Positions 1 through 12,246 of a stretch of 64,000 nucleotides of DNA are shown here, in pieces. Under the pieces are notes generated by a model that saw only the letters and a program-made list of their open reading frames with translations, made no database searches and was not told the origin of the DNA. The position numbers were made by a program, and so were the translations under genes. The stretch is taken from positions 763,132 through 827,131 of the forward strand of contig VZQC01007129.1 in the NCBI GenBank assembly GCA_009823505.1, read 5' to 3'. This stretch comes from Rhizomys pruinosus. Lineage: Eukaryota; Chordata; Mammalia; Rodentia; Spalacidae. The stretch's first letter is position 1; each line of letters begins with the position of its first letter.

Positions 1-99
1 AATTAACCTTGTTCTCACTACCTGCTTAGATGTCTTCATGGATTATTTATTCATACCCATGGGTTATATAATTGCCTTTACTCTCTTACTGCATTTAGG

Positions 100-100
<1 letters not shown>

Positions 101-135
<35 letters not shown>

Positions 136-162
136 TTGTGTGTGTGTGTGTGTGTGCGTGTG
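101..162. repeat. Compound microsatellite (TTA)n-(TG)n
   Basis: About 35 bp of TTA repeats run straight into about 25 bp of TG repeats with one CG interruption. Confidence 0.95.
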
Positions 163-633
163 CTAAATCCTTGATTATGTTCTTTTGATGGTAGGCCGCT
201 AAGACAGGGCACAATAATTTGAGTTTTTGAAATTCACACCCTCAGATAATCTCTCATCTGACCCAAGGTTGGTATGTGTAACTAATAGAAAACATCATAA
301 CCATATATAATGTACCTTTTAATACTATGGTATAAAACCTTGGTTCAGCTCCACATTCTCATGATTTCTTTCTCAGACTGCTTGCTTGACATGAATCATC
401 TATGACAAATGTGTCTACTATCATCCTTAAGGACTTGCCCCCATGATAAAGGGCTAGAGTTTCAATAACTGTGGGGTCCTGATAATAGCCTCTGAGAGAA
501 AGTTCTTGCTAGCACACCCTCAAATCCCAGTCAAGGACCCAAGGTGATTTTAGGATTTAATGAGAAGTGTGCCTACACATGCTCATGGATTAAAGATTTG
601 TTTGCCAGTTGATAGACTTTAAAAGAGTCCGAT
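163..633. other. Unique AT-rich DNA, no gene seen
   Basis: No long reading frame, SINE or LTR signature is visible in this stretch. Confidence 0.6.
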
Positions 634-905
634 CAAGGCTAGAGAGATGGCTCAGCTGTTGAGAACACTCAGCTGTTGAGAACACTCAGCTCTTGAGAAC
701 ACTCAGCTGTTGAGAACACTTCCATAGGACTCAGGTTCAAGTTTGCAACCCCCACATAGTGGCTAACAATTGTCTGTATCTCCAGTTGCAGGGGAATCTC
801 ACGTCATCTTCTGACCTCTGCTGGAAGTGCATGACACAGGTGCACTTACACACATGCAGGCAAATTATTCATGCATAGAAGATAAAAATAATAAAAACAT
901 TAAAA
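634..905 (+). repeat. B2-type SINE with internal 17-bp tandem expansion
   Basis: The head (aaggctagagagatggctcag) matches the tRNA-derived B2 start. The body keeps the 'cacatagtggctaac' and 'cttctgacctctgctgg' blocks and ends in an AATAAAAA-type tail. The A-box region is expanded: the 17-mer cagctgttgagaacact occurs four times in tandem at 653-720, one copy with a single change. The copy is divergent and therefore old. Confidence 0.85.
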
Positions 906-2384
906 AAATAAGTAATTATATTATTATCGTTCTAACCCCATCCATGGCTTAATCTATTGATGGATAATCTATTGATTAATAGCATAATGAAATTATTGGT
1001 GTTGAGTGGAAGAAACTAAATAGTAGCCTATCTGGAGGGAGAAAGTCACCAGAACTATTGTGCACTATAAGATTGTATAGGTCCCCATCCCCTCCCCCCA
1101 GTGAGTCCTGGATGCATAAGGTGATCAGCCTCTCCCCTCTCTGAGTTTTCTATCATGCTTCAAGCAAGGAAACCTGTCAACAAGGGACTTAGACCTGTGA
1201 AATGATGAAGAAAACCCAAAATACTTTAAAAACTGACACAAAGTGAATAGAATAGTGACAGCACACAGAAGAGTCTCAGATGCTCATCAAGACCACTCAG
1301 TAAAAGGACATCAGACTGCCTGGTATTTGAATCTTTATAATAATAAATGATTGCTGCTTTAAGCATAAGGAAAATGAACCATTTACTATACATCAATTAA
1401 AAACCAAAGATAGTCAGTACTGTTATAAAATCAGATAGCCATGGACTCTGTAGTTCTTTTCTAATAACGAGAATGATCAACAGGAAACAATTACTAGTTT
1501 GGCAAATGAATTATTTTTTTCATTGTGTTCCAGGAGTCAAATGTTTTTCAAAAATAACAGAATGAAATAAAAAAAAAAAAAAAGATTGACTAAGTGATTT
1601 CTAAAACACTGTGGATTTTTTTTTTATCATTTGATTTCCAGATAGCTTTTCCTGACATGGGACCTGCACTGATGCCCTCCAACAGCAGTTTCCATTCTCA
1701 CTCCTGTCTGGCAGCTCAGGCCATGGGAGTCATTTGCAGCAGTTTTCAGCTCTTCCCCACAACATGGGAAAGCCAGGTTTTTTTTTTTCCCCTTTAACCT
1801 ATGTCATTATTTTGCAACTCACCCCCCCGACACCAAATGTAAATATTCTTCCAGCCTGTCCTGCCACTTGGATGGGTTTGATTATTGCCAGTGAATTTAT
1901 CACTGTTAAAGGCTCATGCCTTTTGTAGCATTAGAAAAAAATTCAGGCTTGTATGTTTATTTTTTATAATATCATTTTCCATTGTAGCAGTGATTTTCTA
2001 TGTTTTTTTCCAAAAGATTTTGTGCATGGAATCCAGCAGTTAGTATTCATTCTTGAAGGCTCGTAATTAGAGTTGGAAAGGTGCCATTTTGGGCAATGTG
2101 CAATTGTAATTAAAAAAAATCCAGATTTGTTCTAAAAAAAGTTAATGTAGCTAAATTCTGGGTCACAGCCAAACGAGCAAATTGACAGTCTTTAAATTTT
2201 GTGCTCAATGTGTGCTGAGTAGCATAGCCTCTGGTGTTGGGAAGTGCAATTTCTCAAGTTTACCTTTTCTGTTATACGAATTAATTATTCAGTTATATTA
2301 CTGCAAACCTTCAGCATTTAGAAATTATCACTGGGGTTAATGAAAATTTGTAGGTATTATCTACTCTTGTGTATTTTTCTTTTT
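906..2384. other. Unique AT-rich DNA, no gene seen
   Basis: No convincing coding frame is present; the longest frames (under 70 codons) lack any recognisable domain. Positions 2,030-2,330 are rich in TAATTA/ATTA-type motifs and free of repeats, which could reflect conserved noncoding DNA, but that needs an alignment. Confidence 0.5.
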
Positions 2385-2588
2385 TTAATTTTATTTATTT
2401 ATTTTTATGTGTATGAATGTACTGTCTGCATGTAGGTCTGTGCACCCATGTCGTACAATGCGGAGGAGGTCAGAAGAGGGTGTCGGATTCCCCTGGAACT
2501 GGAGTCAAAGACGGTTCTCAGCCGCCATGTGGGTGCTGGGGATCGAGCCCCGGTCCTCCTTAACCGCTAGGTCATCTCTCCAGTACGC
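2385..2588 (-). repeat. B2-type SINE
   Basis: Read on the minus strand it starts with a degraded 'ggagagatgacctagcggtt' A-box region and keeps the 'cacccacatggcggctgag' block. It ends in a (TAAA)-rich tail, seen as ttatttatttatt on the plus strand. Confidence 0.9.
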
Positions 2589-3289
2589 CTGTGTGTTTTT
2601 CTATTCAAACTAGTCCTGGCACCTATGGATTTATCCTCTGCTATGTTCATATAATAACTAATTCCATTATAGGAGGCTTATAGAGGGGAAGGGATTAAAA
2701 ACAAGGAAAAGAGACATTCAACATACCCTCAATGGCTATCTACGGGAAATCAAAAACAGACTAGCTATAATGCTGCACTCTTCAATGTCAAAACTTCATT
2801 TGTTTGTAAGTTTTATCCTTCAGAGACCTTTGAACTGAATCCCATTTCCCATCTTGCAACTTCAATGTCTATAGTGTTGATTCATTACTTTCTGACATTT
2901 TGCTTCCCAGGGAGCAGGTGGAACTCTAAAATGGCATATAAAAGCAATTTCTAGTGTGGTTTTCCACACCTAAGAGGCAATCTATTTTTCGGTGGTTTAT
3001 TCGAATTCAGAATTTCAGGTTTGGGTCCCTGAATTGAAGCTTTACAAAAACTGATCTCCCCATTCTTTTTAACTTTACTGCTCTAAGCGACTTTGATGAT
3101 ATTTAAAATGTGCTTTTTATGTACTTATTAATGTTTATGTTTACTATGAAAATTAGAAACTGATAACAAATCAACCTGTGGCTAATACAAATTTTTGGAA
3201 GCTATATATGTTGCCCTAAATCAACTTTTTTACTTTAGAATGAACAATACTGAATTTATTTTGTAGTTTTACCAAGATAAAATGATTTT
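2589..3289. other. Unique AT-rich DNA, no gene seen
   Basis: I see no repeat, RNA gene or coding frame of note. Confidence 0.5.
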
Positions 3290-3462
3290 AAGCCAGGCTT
3301 GGTGGCTCAAGACTTCAATCCCAGCAGTAAGAGACAAAGTCAGCTGGAGGATCTCTGTGAGATCCGGGCCAATCTGGTCTCCACAGAGTTTATAGGCCAG
3401 CTGTGGATACAAGGAGACCCTGCCGGAAAAAGACCAAATTAAAAAAAAAAAAAAAAAAAAAA
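3290..3462 (+). repeat. B1 SINE, degenerate
   Basis: 'gccaggcttggtggctcaag' is the B1 start, followed by diverged 'aatcccagca' and 'aggagaccctg' blocks and a 22-bp poly(A) tail. Confidence 0.85.
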
Positions 3463-3605
3463 GATGAGTGATTTTGCAGAACAAAAATACATAAAACAAA
3501 CAGAAAACAAAAATAAATAGAAGCTTCCACATAATATCACTGAGAAAGAAGGCAGATGTGGGAAATAATGCGATGGGAGGGAGACATGCACTTTCAGCGC
3601 CATGG

Positions 3606-3737
3606 CTAGACACAGGATCTTCCTGTAGCCCTAGCTGTCCTGGAACTCACTATATAGATCAGGCTAGCCCACAGAGATGCCCCTGCTTCTGCCTCTACAG
3701 TGCTGGGATTGAACATGTGTGCCACCACGCCCAGCAT
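3606..3737 (-). repeat. B1 SINE
   Basis: Reverse-orientation B1 blocks are present: 'tcctgtagccctagctgtcc', 'tggaactcac' and 'gtgctgggattgaa', ending 'ccaccacgcccagc'. Confidence 0.9.
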
Positions 3738-5680
3738 TCACTATTATTTACTATTACTGTTGATGAGAAATCTCATTCTGTGTAATCACATTGTTTTCTA
3801 TGTTTTGGACTGACAGTTATGCAGGTGATTTTTTTTTCCTAATATAAAATAATGTCTCTAAAAGTTATGGTGGCGATTTCATTGCCTAATACACTACTAG
3901 CATTGTACTATATAACCAGATTTTTCTTGTTTATTTTCTGGTGATTATAAATAACTCAGGTCGACAAATACAAAGTGAATCAAGTTTGTCATCTTGATGT
4001 TCTCTTCATAAATGATTTAAATCTTTGACAAGATCAGGAAACAATTTTGGTATACTTCATTAAAAATATTCTGTTTTTCAGGCAATTCTACATTTGAGTA
4101 ATCTACCCTCTGTGACCTTGTTGTCTGTGTCCACAGCTTCAACTAACCATTAATGAAAATATTTTCCAATAATTGCACCTATACCGAACATGCATATATT
4201 GTTCACATTATTCTATACATGTTATAGTCTAATGACTATTCACAATATCTTTGGATACATATCATTAATAATGTAGGGATGATCTAGAACGTTGTGGCAA
4301 GAGTCTCTATGATAAAATGGAAATCCAAATGTGATTTACATAATGAAATTCAGCATCTTTGCATTTTTCTATCCTACAGAGTCCTGAAATCAATTCTCCA
4401 TACACAAAAAGAAAACAAAATGAGAAACATTTAACTGAAATTTTAATCAATTATAGTAATTAATATCTTTAAATTTGGCACTGTTTCCTGAACTTATTTA
4501 ATCATAAAAATTATCATAAAATACTATTGAAGTTTTATAAGTTCTTCATTGTCTCAGAATTCATTCATTTGGAAATGCTTGTACTATGGCTGGAATGGTA
4601 GCTTATTAACTTTATGAGCTTTGTAGTACCACTGTCTTCACATGGAATAAATGTCTTGGTCCTCACAGACTATCACCTAGGACATGCATAACACTCAGTG
4701 TCATCCTAGGAAAAATCTTTATAACTTACACCGCATGCAGAGATTATCTCTAGCAACCACATTATCAAGAAATTTTAGATTGAAAATATCACCAAAAGTA
4801 ACTGGCACTATCTGTAATAATTATGATTTTAGTTTCCTATGAAGAGTCAGCTGATATTCAACTGCTTGGGAGGTAGAAAAAAAAATGGTCTCTTTACAAA
4901 TATATGGTCTGAATTCAAGTGCTGAAGAGCTCTGGGTTTTGCAATAGCATTAAGCCATTTCTGGTGCTCAGCCTGAACAGGCAATGAGGGAGTGGTGAAC
5001 CCAGAGTAGCTTAAACCTTCATTGAAAAGGAATCAGTCAAAACTACTACCTTGGTTAGGACAATACAAGAACTCCCAGATTTAAATCTCAGCAGCAACAA
5101 AACATGTGAATGAGTACCCCATTTTCTGTTATTGCCTCTCAGTATAAATCAGAAGCTGAGATCACTATCTCAGAGCATGAAGTACAGAGAGCAGGGATAC
5201 TAGAACAAGAAGAATACTCCAAACAGTTCTCCATTGCCTAAAATTTGACCAACATTCTCTTATCAAATAATATGCCTTAATGTGAAAGGGATGAGCTTCC
5301 ATTAAGACCTTCTAAGTGAATAAGCAGCAATATTTGCCCTCTGGCTAAGTGCATCAAAAGCACCCTGCTAACTGGAGAATAAATGATTAAATATTTGACA
5401 TAGTTAAGATGTTGTATTTTGCTTCTTACATAAAAATCAACAACTGTATAGTTGTCTGAAATTACTAAGTATCCCTTCTTTGGAAATAAGTATCTTGAAG
5501 TCCCCAAAATATTGCAACCCCAGACTTCAAATTAGAAGAGATTTCTTTTCTTTAAAACAGAGCTTGTCAAAGTAGTGAGATATTTTCTTGGTTGATTTTA
5601 CAGAGACTTTGGTAAATTTTGTTGCTCAAGACTCTGTTTCCTTTAAAATTTTCTTATTTTTTAAGAATAATTAGACCTTG
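3738..5680. other. Unique AT-rich DNA, no gene seen
   Basis: About 1.9 kb without a SINE, LTR or L1 signature that I recognise. The best frame (5,277-5,507 minus, 76 codons) has no domain and no coding-like composition. Confidence 0.5.
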
Positions 5681-5930
5681 GGGGGCTGAAAAGATGGCTC
5701 CACCATTAAGAACACTGTCTGTTCTTGCAGAAGACCCAGGTTTGAATCACAGCACCCACATAGCAACTAATAACCTTGTGTAACTTCAGTTTCAGGGGAA
5801 CCGATGCTTTCTTCTGTCCTCCATAGGGATTGCCTAACACAGGTGCACTTAAACACAGGTAGGCATAACACTCATACACATAAAAATAATAAATAGATGA
5901 TAGATAGATAAATAATAAAAAAGAATTCTA
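5681..5930 (+). repeat. B2-type SINE
   Basis: It has a 'ggctgaaaagatggctc' head, a degenerate B box (ggtttgaatc), the 'cacccacatagcaac' block and an ataaataga-type tail. Confidence 0.85.
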
Positions 5931-6629
5931 CCTTGCTAAATTTTTTCCCCAAGTGATCAGCAAACTAAAATTTTAAAGATTGTGAGAAACAGTAATTCTA
6001 ATGAGGACATACCAATATGTGCCAATGGAGCTATAGAAATCTGACTTAACAGTATGGGATACTACCAGGAAATGTTTCCCTCATTTCCATGGATACCATC
6101 TCATACAGCTCCTCCTGAGCTTTCAAGTCTCTGAAGTTCAAATATCTTAAATCTTTTAAACTCAGTCCTGTAACTCTAAGACATCCCCTGAGCTCTAAGT
6201 GCTCTTGAAGCCTAATCACATACAAATCAAATAACAGCTCCAAGCAATTCATCTGTGTGAGTACAGCTCTGGGTATTATTATTATGGTGATAAGTGAAGC
6301 AAGTAAGGTAAATTCAAGAACTTTGAAATCTCTTTCCGGTCTTTATTCTACCCCTGTTCACTGTCCTAGCAAGAAGTACACATCCACATATAACAAATCA
6401 GTGTTGAACCATTGCCACCTATGAAATCAAGGAAGAACTGTGAACTAATACCAGCACTCTTTTGTGATTAGTATAAATAGCATGTCTCTTGCTATCTTTG
6501 AATGAATGTCGAATACGGTAGTCCTTCTTTATCAGCAATTCCACTTTCCAAGGTTTAACATGACTGGAAAAATATGAAATGAAGCCTCTGGAAACAAATG
6601 ATTCTTCTGCTTTGTTTATTTCATTTTAC
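5931..6629. other. Unique DNA, no gene seen
   Basis: A 68-codon frame at 6,046-6,252 (minus) is the longest. It has no recognisable motif and is judged to be chance. Confidence 0.5.
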
Positions 6630-6952
6630 TTTATTTTTGTTTCAGTGTGTGTCTGTATGTGTATGAAGGTGGTGTATGTGTGTATGCTATAAGCTCACGC
6701 TTGTGTAGATGCACATGCCTACTTGTGGAAGCTACAAGTGTCCAGATCAATTATGCTCTGCTTTATTCTTTTGCAAGAGGGTCTCTCTGAATCTGCAGCT
6801 AGACTGGTATCAAGCAAGCCTCAGCAATCGCTCTGTCCCTACCTCCTTTAGTGCTAGTTACAGGAACCCCTGTGGGCTGGGGATTAGAACTCAAGGACTC
6901 GTGTTTACCCAACAACCATTCTTACTTACTGAGCCATCTTTCCAGCCCTCAA
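6630..6952 (-). repeat. Older composite SINE, probably B4-like
   Basis: On the minus strand it begins 'agggctggaaagatggctcag' like a tRNA/ID-type head. It continues through B1-like text (about 6,770-6,900) rather than a B2 body and ends near a GT-rich stretch. An ID-B1 fusion is the structure expected of B4, which is the basis of the call. Confidence 0.6.
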
Positions 6953-7600
6953 CCTTATGTTTTGAATTATGCACTCCTAAGGGCCCAGGGTGAAATCGAT
7001 TATCATGTAACTTCATCGCACCCAGAATATGAATTTCCCCATCACTTGGTTCAACCTACCCATACTTCACACTTCTTGGGCAATGCAACCTAATAATTAT
7101 TAGTTACTGGTGTTCTTGTTTATCAGATCCAGTTGCCAGGGTATCGTTGTGCTGTGTTCAAGAAAATTTAAGTAGGAGCCCCTACAAGTAAGGCTTCTTT
7201 TCCACATGTTCAAGTAATTTCTGTTTTCAAGGCTTAATCTTTATTTTCATTTATTTTACTTTAGAGTCTGTTCTTAAACAGCCAGAAAAAATCCGATTCA
7301 TATATAAACCTCCTAGTCACGTCTCTGTCCTGTTTAAATACCTGCACAGACTTTTTATTTACTTTAAATCATTTGGCTAACTGTAATGTCAGAATCTTCA
7401 CAATGCCTTCTCAGGTGTGAACTCAGTTCTCTACTCTCTTCTGGAATACTGGAGCATGCAGGAGATGCAGGTCTCCATGTTTAGAGGACACACAAACCAT
7501 GATTTTATGTGAATGTGCCATTTCCTTTCTTTGAGAAAAAAAGTACAGAAATTCATACAGATTGTACTGATGTGATCTGTGGCTCACTTTTCTCTTCATT
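6953..7600. other. Unique DNA, no gene seen
   Basis: No supported feature. Short overlapping frames at 6,709-7,093 run out of the SINE and are not credible genes. Confidence 0.5.
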
Positions 7601-7980
7601 CTTTTTTAAAAAAAATATTTTAAATGAATTTTTATGTATTTCATAAAAAACATCTTAGTCATCATTATATCCCCTCCTCTATCCACACCTTCCATAACCA
7701 CCCACCAGATTTCATGCATTCTGTCCTTTATGTTAAGGCCTATTCAGTCAAGTTAGTATACCAAAGCATCCTTTAGTGCAAGTTCTTCCACTGGGCTCTA
7801 GTCAGCCTATCTAGAGTTGCTCCCTTAAAGAAGATCAGCTTTCCCTCTCCCACCAGTAATAATTCCTTGCCAACCATTCTTTGGTTAAGATTGAAGCCTG
7901 CTGCCTATTTCCCTAGTTCTATGCTGGGTTTTTCATTGCTTGTGTTTGCCTTCATTCTCAATCATGAGTGCTTCCAGGTA
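7601..7980 (-). repeat. L1 3' region fragment, old
   Basis: The text 'tttcata..catcttagtcatcattatatcccctcctc...atgttaaggcctattcagtcaagttag' is shared with 14,030-14,345. It has the pyrimidine-rich look of the reverse complement of a rodent L1 (Lx-like) 3' UTR. Confidence 0.6.
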
Positions 7981-9827
7981 CACATTTAAAATAATATATC
8001 ATTGTTTTCTTTATTAGTTCTTTATATTTGCTCAATATATATTTGATTATATACTTTACTATTTTATGTATCTTGGTATGTATCTGTACCATCATTTAAA
8101 TGTGCACTCTACCATAATACTAATTACTAAGTAATTAATGAATACAAATTGATTGAATGGATACATTTTCCTAGGTTTATTTCCTGTTAAGGTGAGGTAT
8201 TGAGAAAGAGTAAAGAAATTAGAATCCTGGTAGAAAATTATACTAGGAGGGTTTTCATTAGCATGACTGGTTTTTTATGTTTCTCCACAATCTGTCTCCC
8301 ATAGTTCCCATCTGGTGAATAATTTGTGTTCATGGGCCCATTGATAGATAATAAGCATATGCTAGAATGAGTATTTATATGATAGTGTTTTATCTCTTTG
8401 TGCCTTGCCTTCCCAAACAGAACATCCTTCAGCTATCCTGGTAGAAGTTGAGACATATAAAGTGGAACAAAATCAACTCAGACTCCCTTAGAAAAGGCCT
8501 CAGGTATTTGACAGAGCTCAAGCAAGAGCTACAAAACATAACACACAACAATGACATTATTGGCCCAAATGAAGTTCCACTCAGATTAAAAATAACTTCA
8601 TAAAACCCACAGTGAGAAAAAAAATGTATTGTTCTTTGTTTGCTACTTAACATTATGAGGGTGCTAGACAATTAATAAAAGAATGGTTTTACTAGAATAA
8701 TTGAGAGGTACCTGTATATACCATGTTTTGATATAACTAAAAATGGCTACTAAAAGTGAAAATTTTAAAGCCAACCATAAAATATTGGCTCAAATATAAA
8801 GTATAAAACTGATCATTGTGAAATGAGAAAAAAAGAAGAAACTGAGGCGCAGCCTCCAAAATTCCAAAATGCAAAGTTTGTTCTTTTGTAGACATAGACA
8901 GTAACATCTGTGGTATTGTAATCTGTATAAAATATTGATTCTTTGTGCCGAGAAGTATATGATAGATCTGAAATGATTTTGAAGAATGATGTATCAAATT
9001 CATGATAAAATAATACTCTTTATAAACAGAAATTTGGTCTTTAAGTATCACTATATATTAAGAAGAAAATGTATACATTATAAAATAAAAAATTAAACAG
9101 GGTAGCACATTTTAAGTTTTAGTTGATTTGTTTCATAATTGAGATTGTGCTCATCTACAAATTACAAATATTTTGAAGCCATAATACAGATGGAGAATTA
9201 TAAATACAACAACAACTCAAGGCAAGGTCATAACTAGATTTATCTTCACACAGATCACTGAAATGGCCCAGAAAATGAGGTATCAACCATGAGAAGGAAA
9301 ATATAAACCTATGCTTCAGTTTATTAACCTTTTACACAAGCAAACAGAAAATCTCAGGCTGGTCAAGTGCATCTCTGTTTAGCAATACAGTCTTCTCATA
9401 TTTCATGACAATATTCTCTGAATGGATGACAGGAGATGAATTCTTATTAGAGGTCTAAAACCATTTTGTTGGATACTTTGGACTGCCTTTGAATTATGCT
9501 CCACAGATCTTTTACTTTTTGACCATAAACTCCTGGGGATATTAGAAGACTCAGAAGGTTTATGTAAAATCAAAATCTTCAACACAATAAGTGACCACTG
9601 TTCTCTGGCAGCCTCTTTCTTTATTTGAAACTTCTATTAATGATATCTAGTACGGAATATCACAAGAAATTAAGAATGCATTAACATACCAAATTTTAAT
9701 CAGTTTACTATTACTAGACAGAAATGTGATATAGGTGTTATTGGAATGTGGGACTCAGACTTGTCTCTCCTTTCTTTTGGATACTCTTGTTTTTAATCTA
9801 CCATTATTTTCATTATTCCATCTAGGT
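7981..9827. other. Unique AT-rich DNA, no gene seen
   Basis: No repeat family or coding frame is recognised. Frames at 8,429-8,671 and 8,737-9,051 (minus) are hydrophobic, AT-driven and judged to be chance. Confidence 0.5.
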
Positions 9828-10089
9828 TTTTTTATTATTTTATTTTATTTTATTTTATTTTATTTTATTTATTTCTGTATGTGTATGAATGTACTGTTTG
9901 CATGCAGGTCTGTGCGCCTGTGTCGTTCAATGCCACGGAGGTCAGAAGAGGTTCTTGGATTCCCCTGGAACTGGAGTTCTCCTGGAATTGGAGTTTCAGA
10001 CATTTCTTGGCCGCCATGTGGGGGTGCTGGGGATCGAACCTGGGTCCTCTGTAAGAGCGGTCAGCGCTCTTAACTGCTAGGCCATCTGT
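9828..10089 (-). repeat. B2-type SINE, outer copy of a B2-B2 nest
   Basis: It has a full B2 body on the minus strand with a (TAAAA)-rich tail (ttttattttatt on plus). It stops at 'gccatctg', where a second B2 enters. Confidence 0.9.
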
Positions 10090-10093
10090 TTTT

Positions 10094-10329
10094 TTTTTAT
10101 TTTATTTTTTTATTTTATTTATTTCTGTATGTGTATGAATGTACTGTATGCATGTAGGTTTGTGCACCTGTGTAGTGCAATGGTGTGGAAGTCAGAAGAG
10201 GGTGTCGGATTCCCCTGGAACTGGAGTTAAAGAAGGTTCTCAACTGCCATGTGGGTGCTGGGGATCGAACCTGGGTCTTCTGCAAGAGCAGTCGGCGCTC
10301 TTAACCGCTAGGCAACATCTCCAGCCCCT
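10094..10329 (-). repeat. B2-type SINE inserted at the edge of the first
   Basis: It is flanked by the 12-bp duplication ccatctgttttt at 10,082-10,093 and 10,330-10,341. This shows it inserted into the head end of the preceding B2. Confidence 0.9.
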
Positions 10330-10386
10330 CCATCTGTTTTTAAGCTTTTTATACGTCACAATCATTGGTTAAAAATTCAAACAAAG

Positions 10387-10646
10387 GCTAAAAAATGAAA
10401 AAAAAAAAACCTGAAATATGCAGGACAGTTATGGCAGAATACATGATTTGGGATGGGGTGGGGGTGGGGGGGGAAGGGAAAGGGAAATATGCCTGATCTG
10501 AATTGAAAAATGATGTACGAAATGCACAAACCATCAATAAAATTAAATTAAAAAAAAAGAGGAAGCTGTTATTGCTCAAGTGCAGTAACACAGCCTCAGA
10601 AAAATAAAGGACATATACTGCCCTTCATTTTGGATCCCTAGCAACC

Positions 10647-10675
<29 letters not shown>
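10387..10675 (+). mobile_element. Short L1 3' end with apparent 3'-transduced flank
   Basis: The 16-bp repeat aaaaattcaaacaaag flanks the segment at 10,371-10,386 and 10,671-10,686. Inside are an L1 3' UTR piece with its G-rich tract (10,450-10,480), 'aatgatgtacgaaatgcac', a first A-run (10,550-10,558), about 85 bp of non-L1 sequence with AATAAA near 10,602, and a terminal A-run of nearly 30. Two A-runs around extra sequence inside one duplication is the structure of an L1 read-through (3' transduction). Confidence 0.75.
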
Positions 10676-10677
<2 letters not shown>

Positions 10678-10784
10678 CAAACAAAGTTGTTCGATGAATG
10701 GCTATAGTCAAAATACTATTTCTTCAAGTGGCTGTCACTGTTTTCAATATATTGACATCATTGGAACTGTACATGTTAATCTGA

Positions 10785-10900
10785 AAATGTGGCAGAATGC
10801 ATGAACTGGAGTGGGGTTGGGGGCATGGAAGAATGTTTCTAGATTAGACTGAGAAATGATGTATGAAATACATAAAACATCAATAAATTATTTTATTAAA
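10785..10900 (+). repeat. L1 3' UTR fragment
   Basis: It shares 'ggcagaatgcatgaactgg', the G-rich tract and 'gaaatgatgtatgaaatac..catcaataaa' with the L1 ends at 10,387 and 20,575. Confidence 0.75.
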
Positions 10901-11115
10901 AGTATTATTTTATTTTATGTCTATGAGTGTATTGCCTGTATTTATGTGAACGGACCACTGTCATGCAAAGCCTAAAGAGGTCAGAAGATGGTTGCATTCC
11001 CCTGGAACTGGAGTTATGGACTATGTTTAGCTGCCATGTGGGTGCTGAGACTTGACCCTGGGTCCACTGTAAGAACAGTCCATGCTCTTAACTGCTAAGC
11101 CATCTCTCTGGCCCT
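10901..11115 (-). repeat. B2-type SINE
   Basis: Minus-strand B2 with diverged A and B boxes, the 'cacccacatggcagc' block and an A-rich tail abutting the preceding L1 fragment. Confidence 0.85.
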
Positions 11116-12114
11116 GAAAAAATTTTTTTAATTATTTGATAGCAAATAATATCAAATCTATGAGTTAAATAAGAAATATTGATTTAATCTTTATTTAGAT
11201 TAACAATTAACATTTTATGTTATTTTATTTTCTCTTTAATTTACTCATATATTCCATATAGTATATAGCATTTTAATTTTTTTAGGGAGTAACATATTTT
11301 TAAGATAAAATACCCTATAAAACTTATAAAAATTATAACTTTTGTGCAATTATGTGAAAACATAATTGTTCTGCAAATCTCTATGTAGACTAGGTACAAT
11401 TGAATTTGCAGTGACTTTCCTGTCTCCTGCCTTTATAGTGCAGGGACTATAGGCATGGGCTACCAAACCTGGTACAACATGATCTTTTATTCACAAATAG
11501 TACATTCTCTATTTTCTAAGGGTAATCCTAAACAACATAGCCATCATTACATTTTACATTGCTGCAACACTCATATGCCAGGCACATCATAATTTAATTA
11601 ATAGAATCAATAAGGACCTTTGTAGGATCCACTCTAGGCTTGAATAGTGCATAAAGCCATCTACACTTTTTGGGGTCTTTTACTATGGCACAATTCTACA
11701 TTTCATTGTGTTAAACGACACTACCAATTTTGGATAACTCAGTTTATTTTATATGGTTGAAACTTATTTTTGTCTTCTGATTTTGTAATGGCTAAATTCA
11801 CTTTATGAATTTCTGTCCAGAATATTGTGAAAAAAATCTGTGTCTTATGTGGGCAGCAGAAGGTGTCCAGCCATCCCTTATGGTGATATCATTGCTGGTT
11901 TGCCACAGAATCAGGTCTCCTCATAGAGTAGATGCTGTTTATTACCTTGACATTATAAAACAGTCTGTTGGAAAACAGCTCCTTTGCGAATGAATCTTAC
12001 AAATTAGAGTTATAAAATGATGTTCTGACCTTATTTCTTCCTTGTTAGTGAGTTTGCACTTGGCATTCTATAATCAGGAGGTCTCTGCCACTGTGCCACA
12101 CTTCTTATCCTCGA
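11116..12114. other. Unique AT-rich DNA, possible B1 scrap
   Basis: Positions 11,405-11,475 look like the 5' end of an old minus-strand B1 ('tgcagggactataggcatgggctacc'-like text). No gene is seen in the remainder. Confidence 0.4.
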
Positions 12115-12246
12115 CCTCCTTTTTTGGGGGGGAGGCTTTTCAAGATAGGGTCTCCCTGTAGCTCCAGCTGTCCTTGTAGACAAGGCCGTCCTCTGTAGAC
12201 AAGGCTGGCCTTGAACTCACAAAGATCTGCTTGCTTCTGCCTCCCA
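12115..12246 (-). repeat. B1 SINE, truncated, with internal duplication
   Basis: Minus-strand B1 from its A tail to 'ctgcctccc', lacking the 5' third. The block 'tgtagacaaggc' occurs twice (12,174 and 12,195), a local duplication. Confidence 0.85.

Noticed and set aside
9828..10329. Tandem duplication of a B2
   Set aside because: A 12-bp target duplication around the inner copy shows independent insertion, not tandem duplication.
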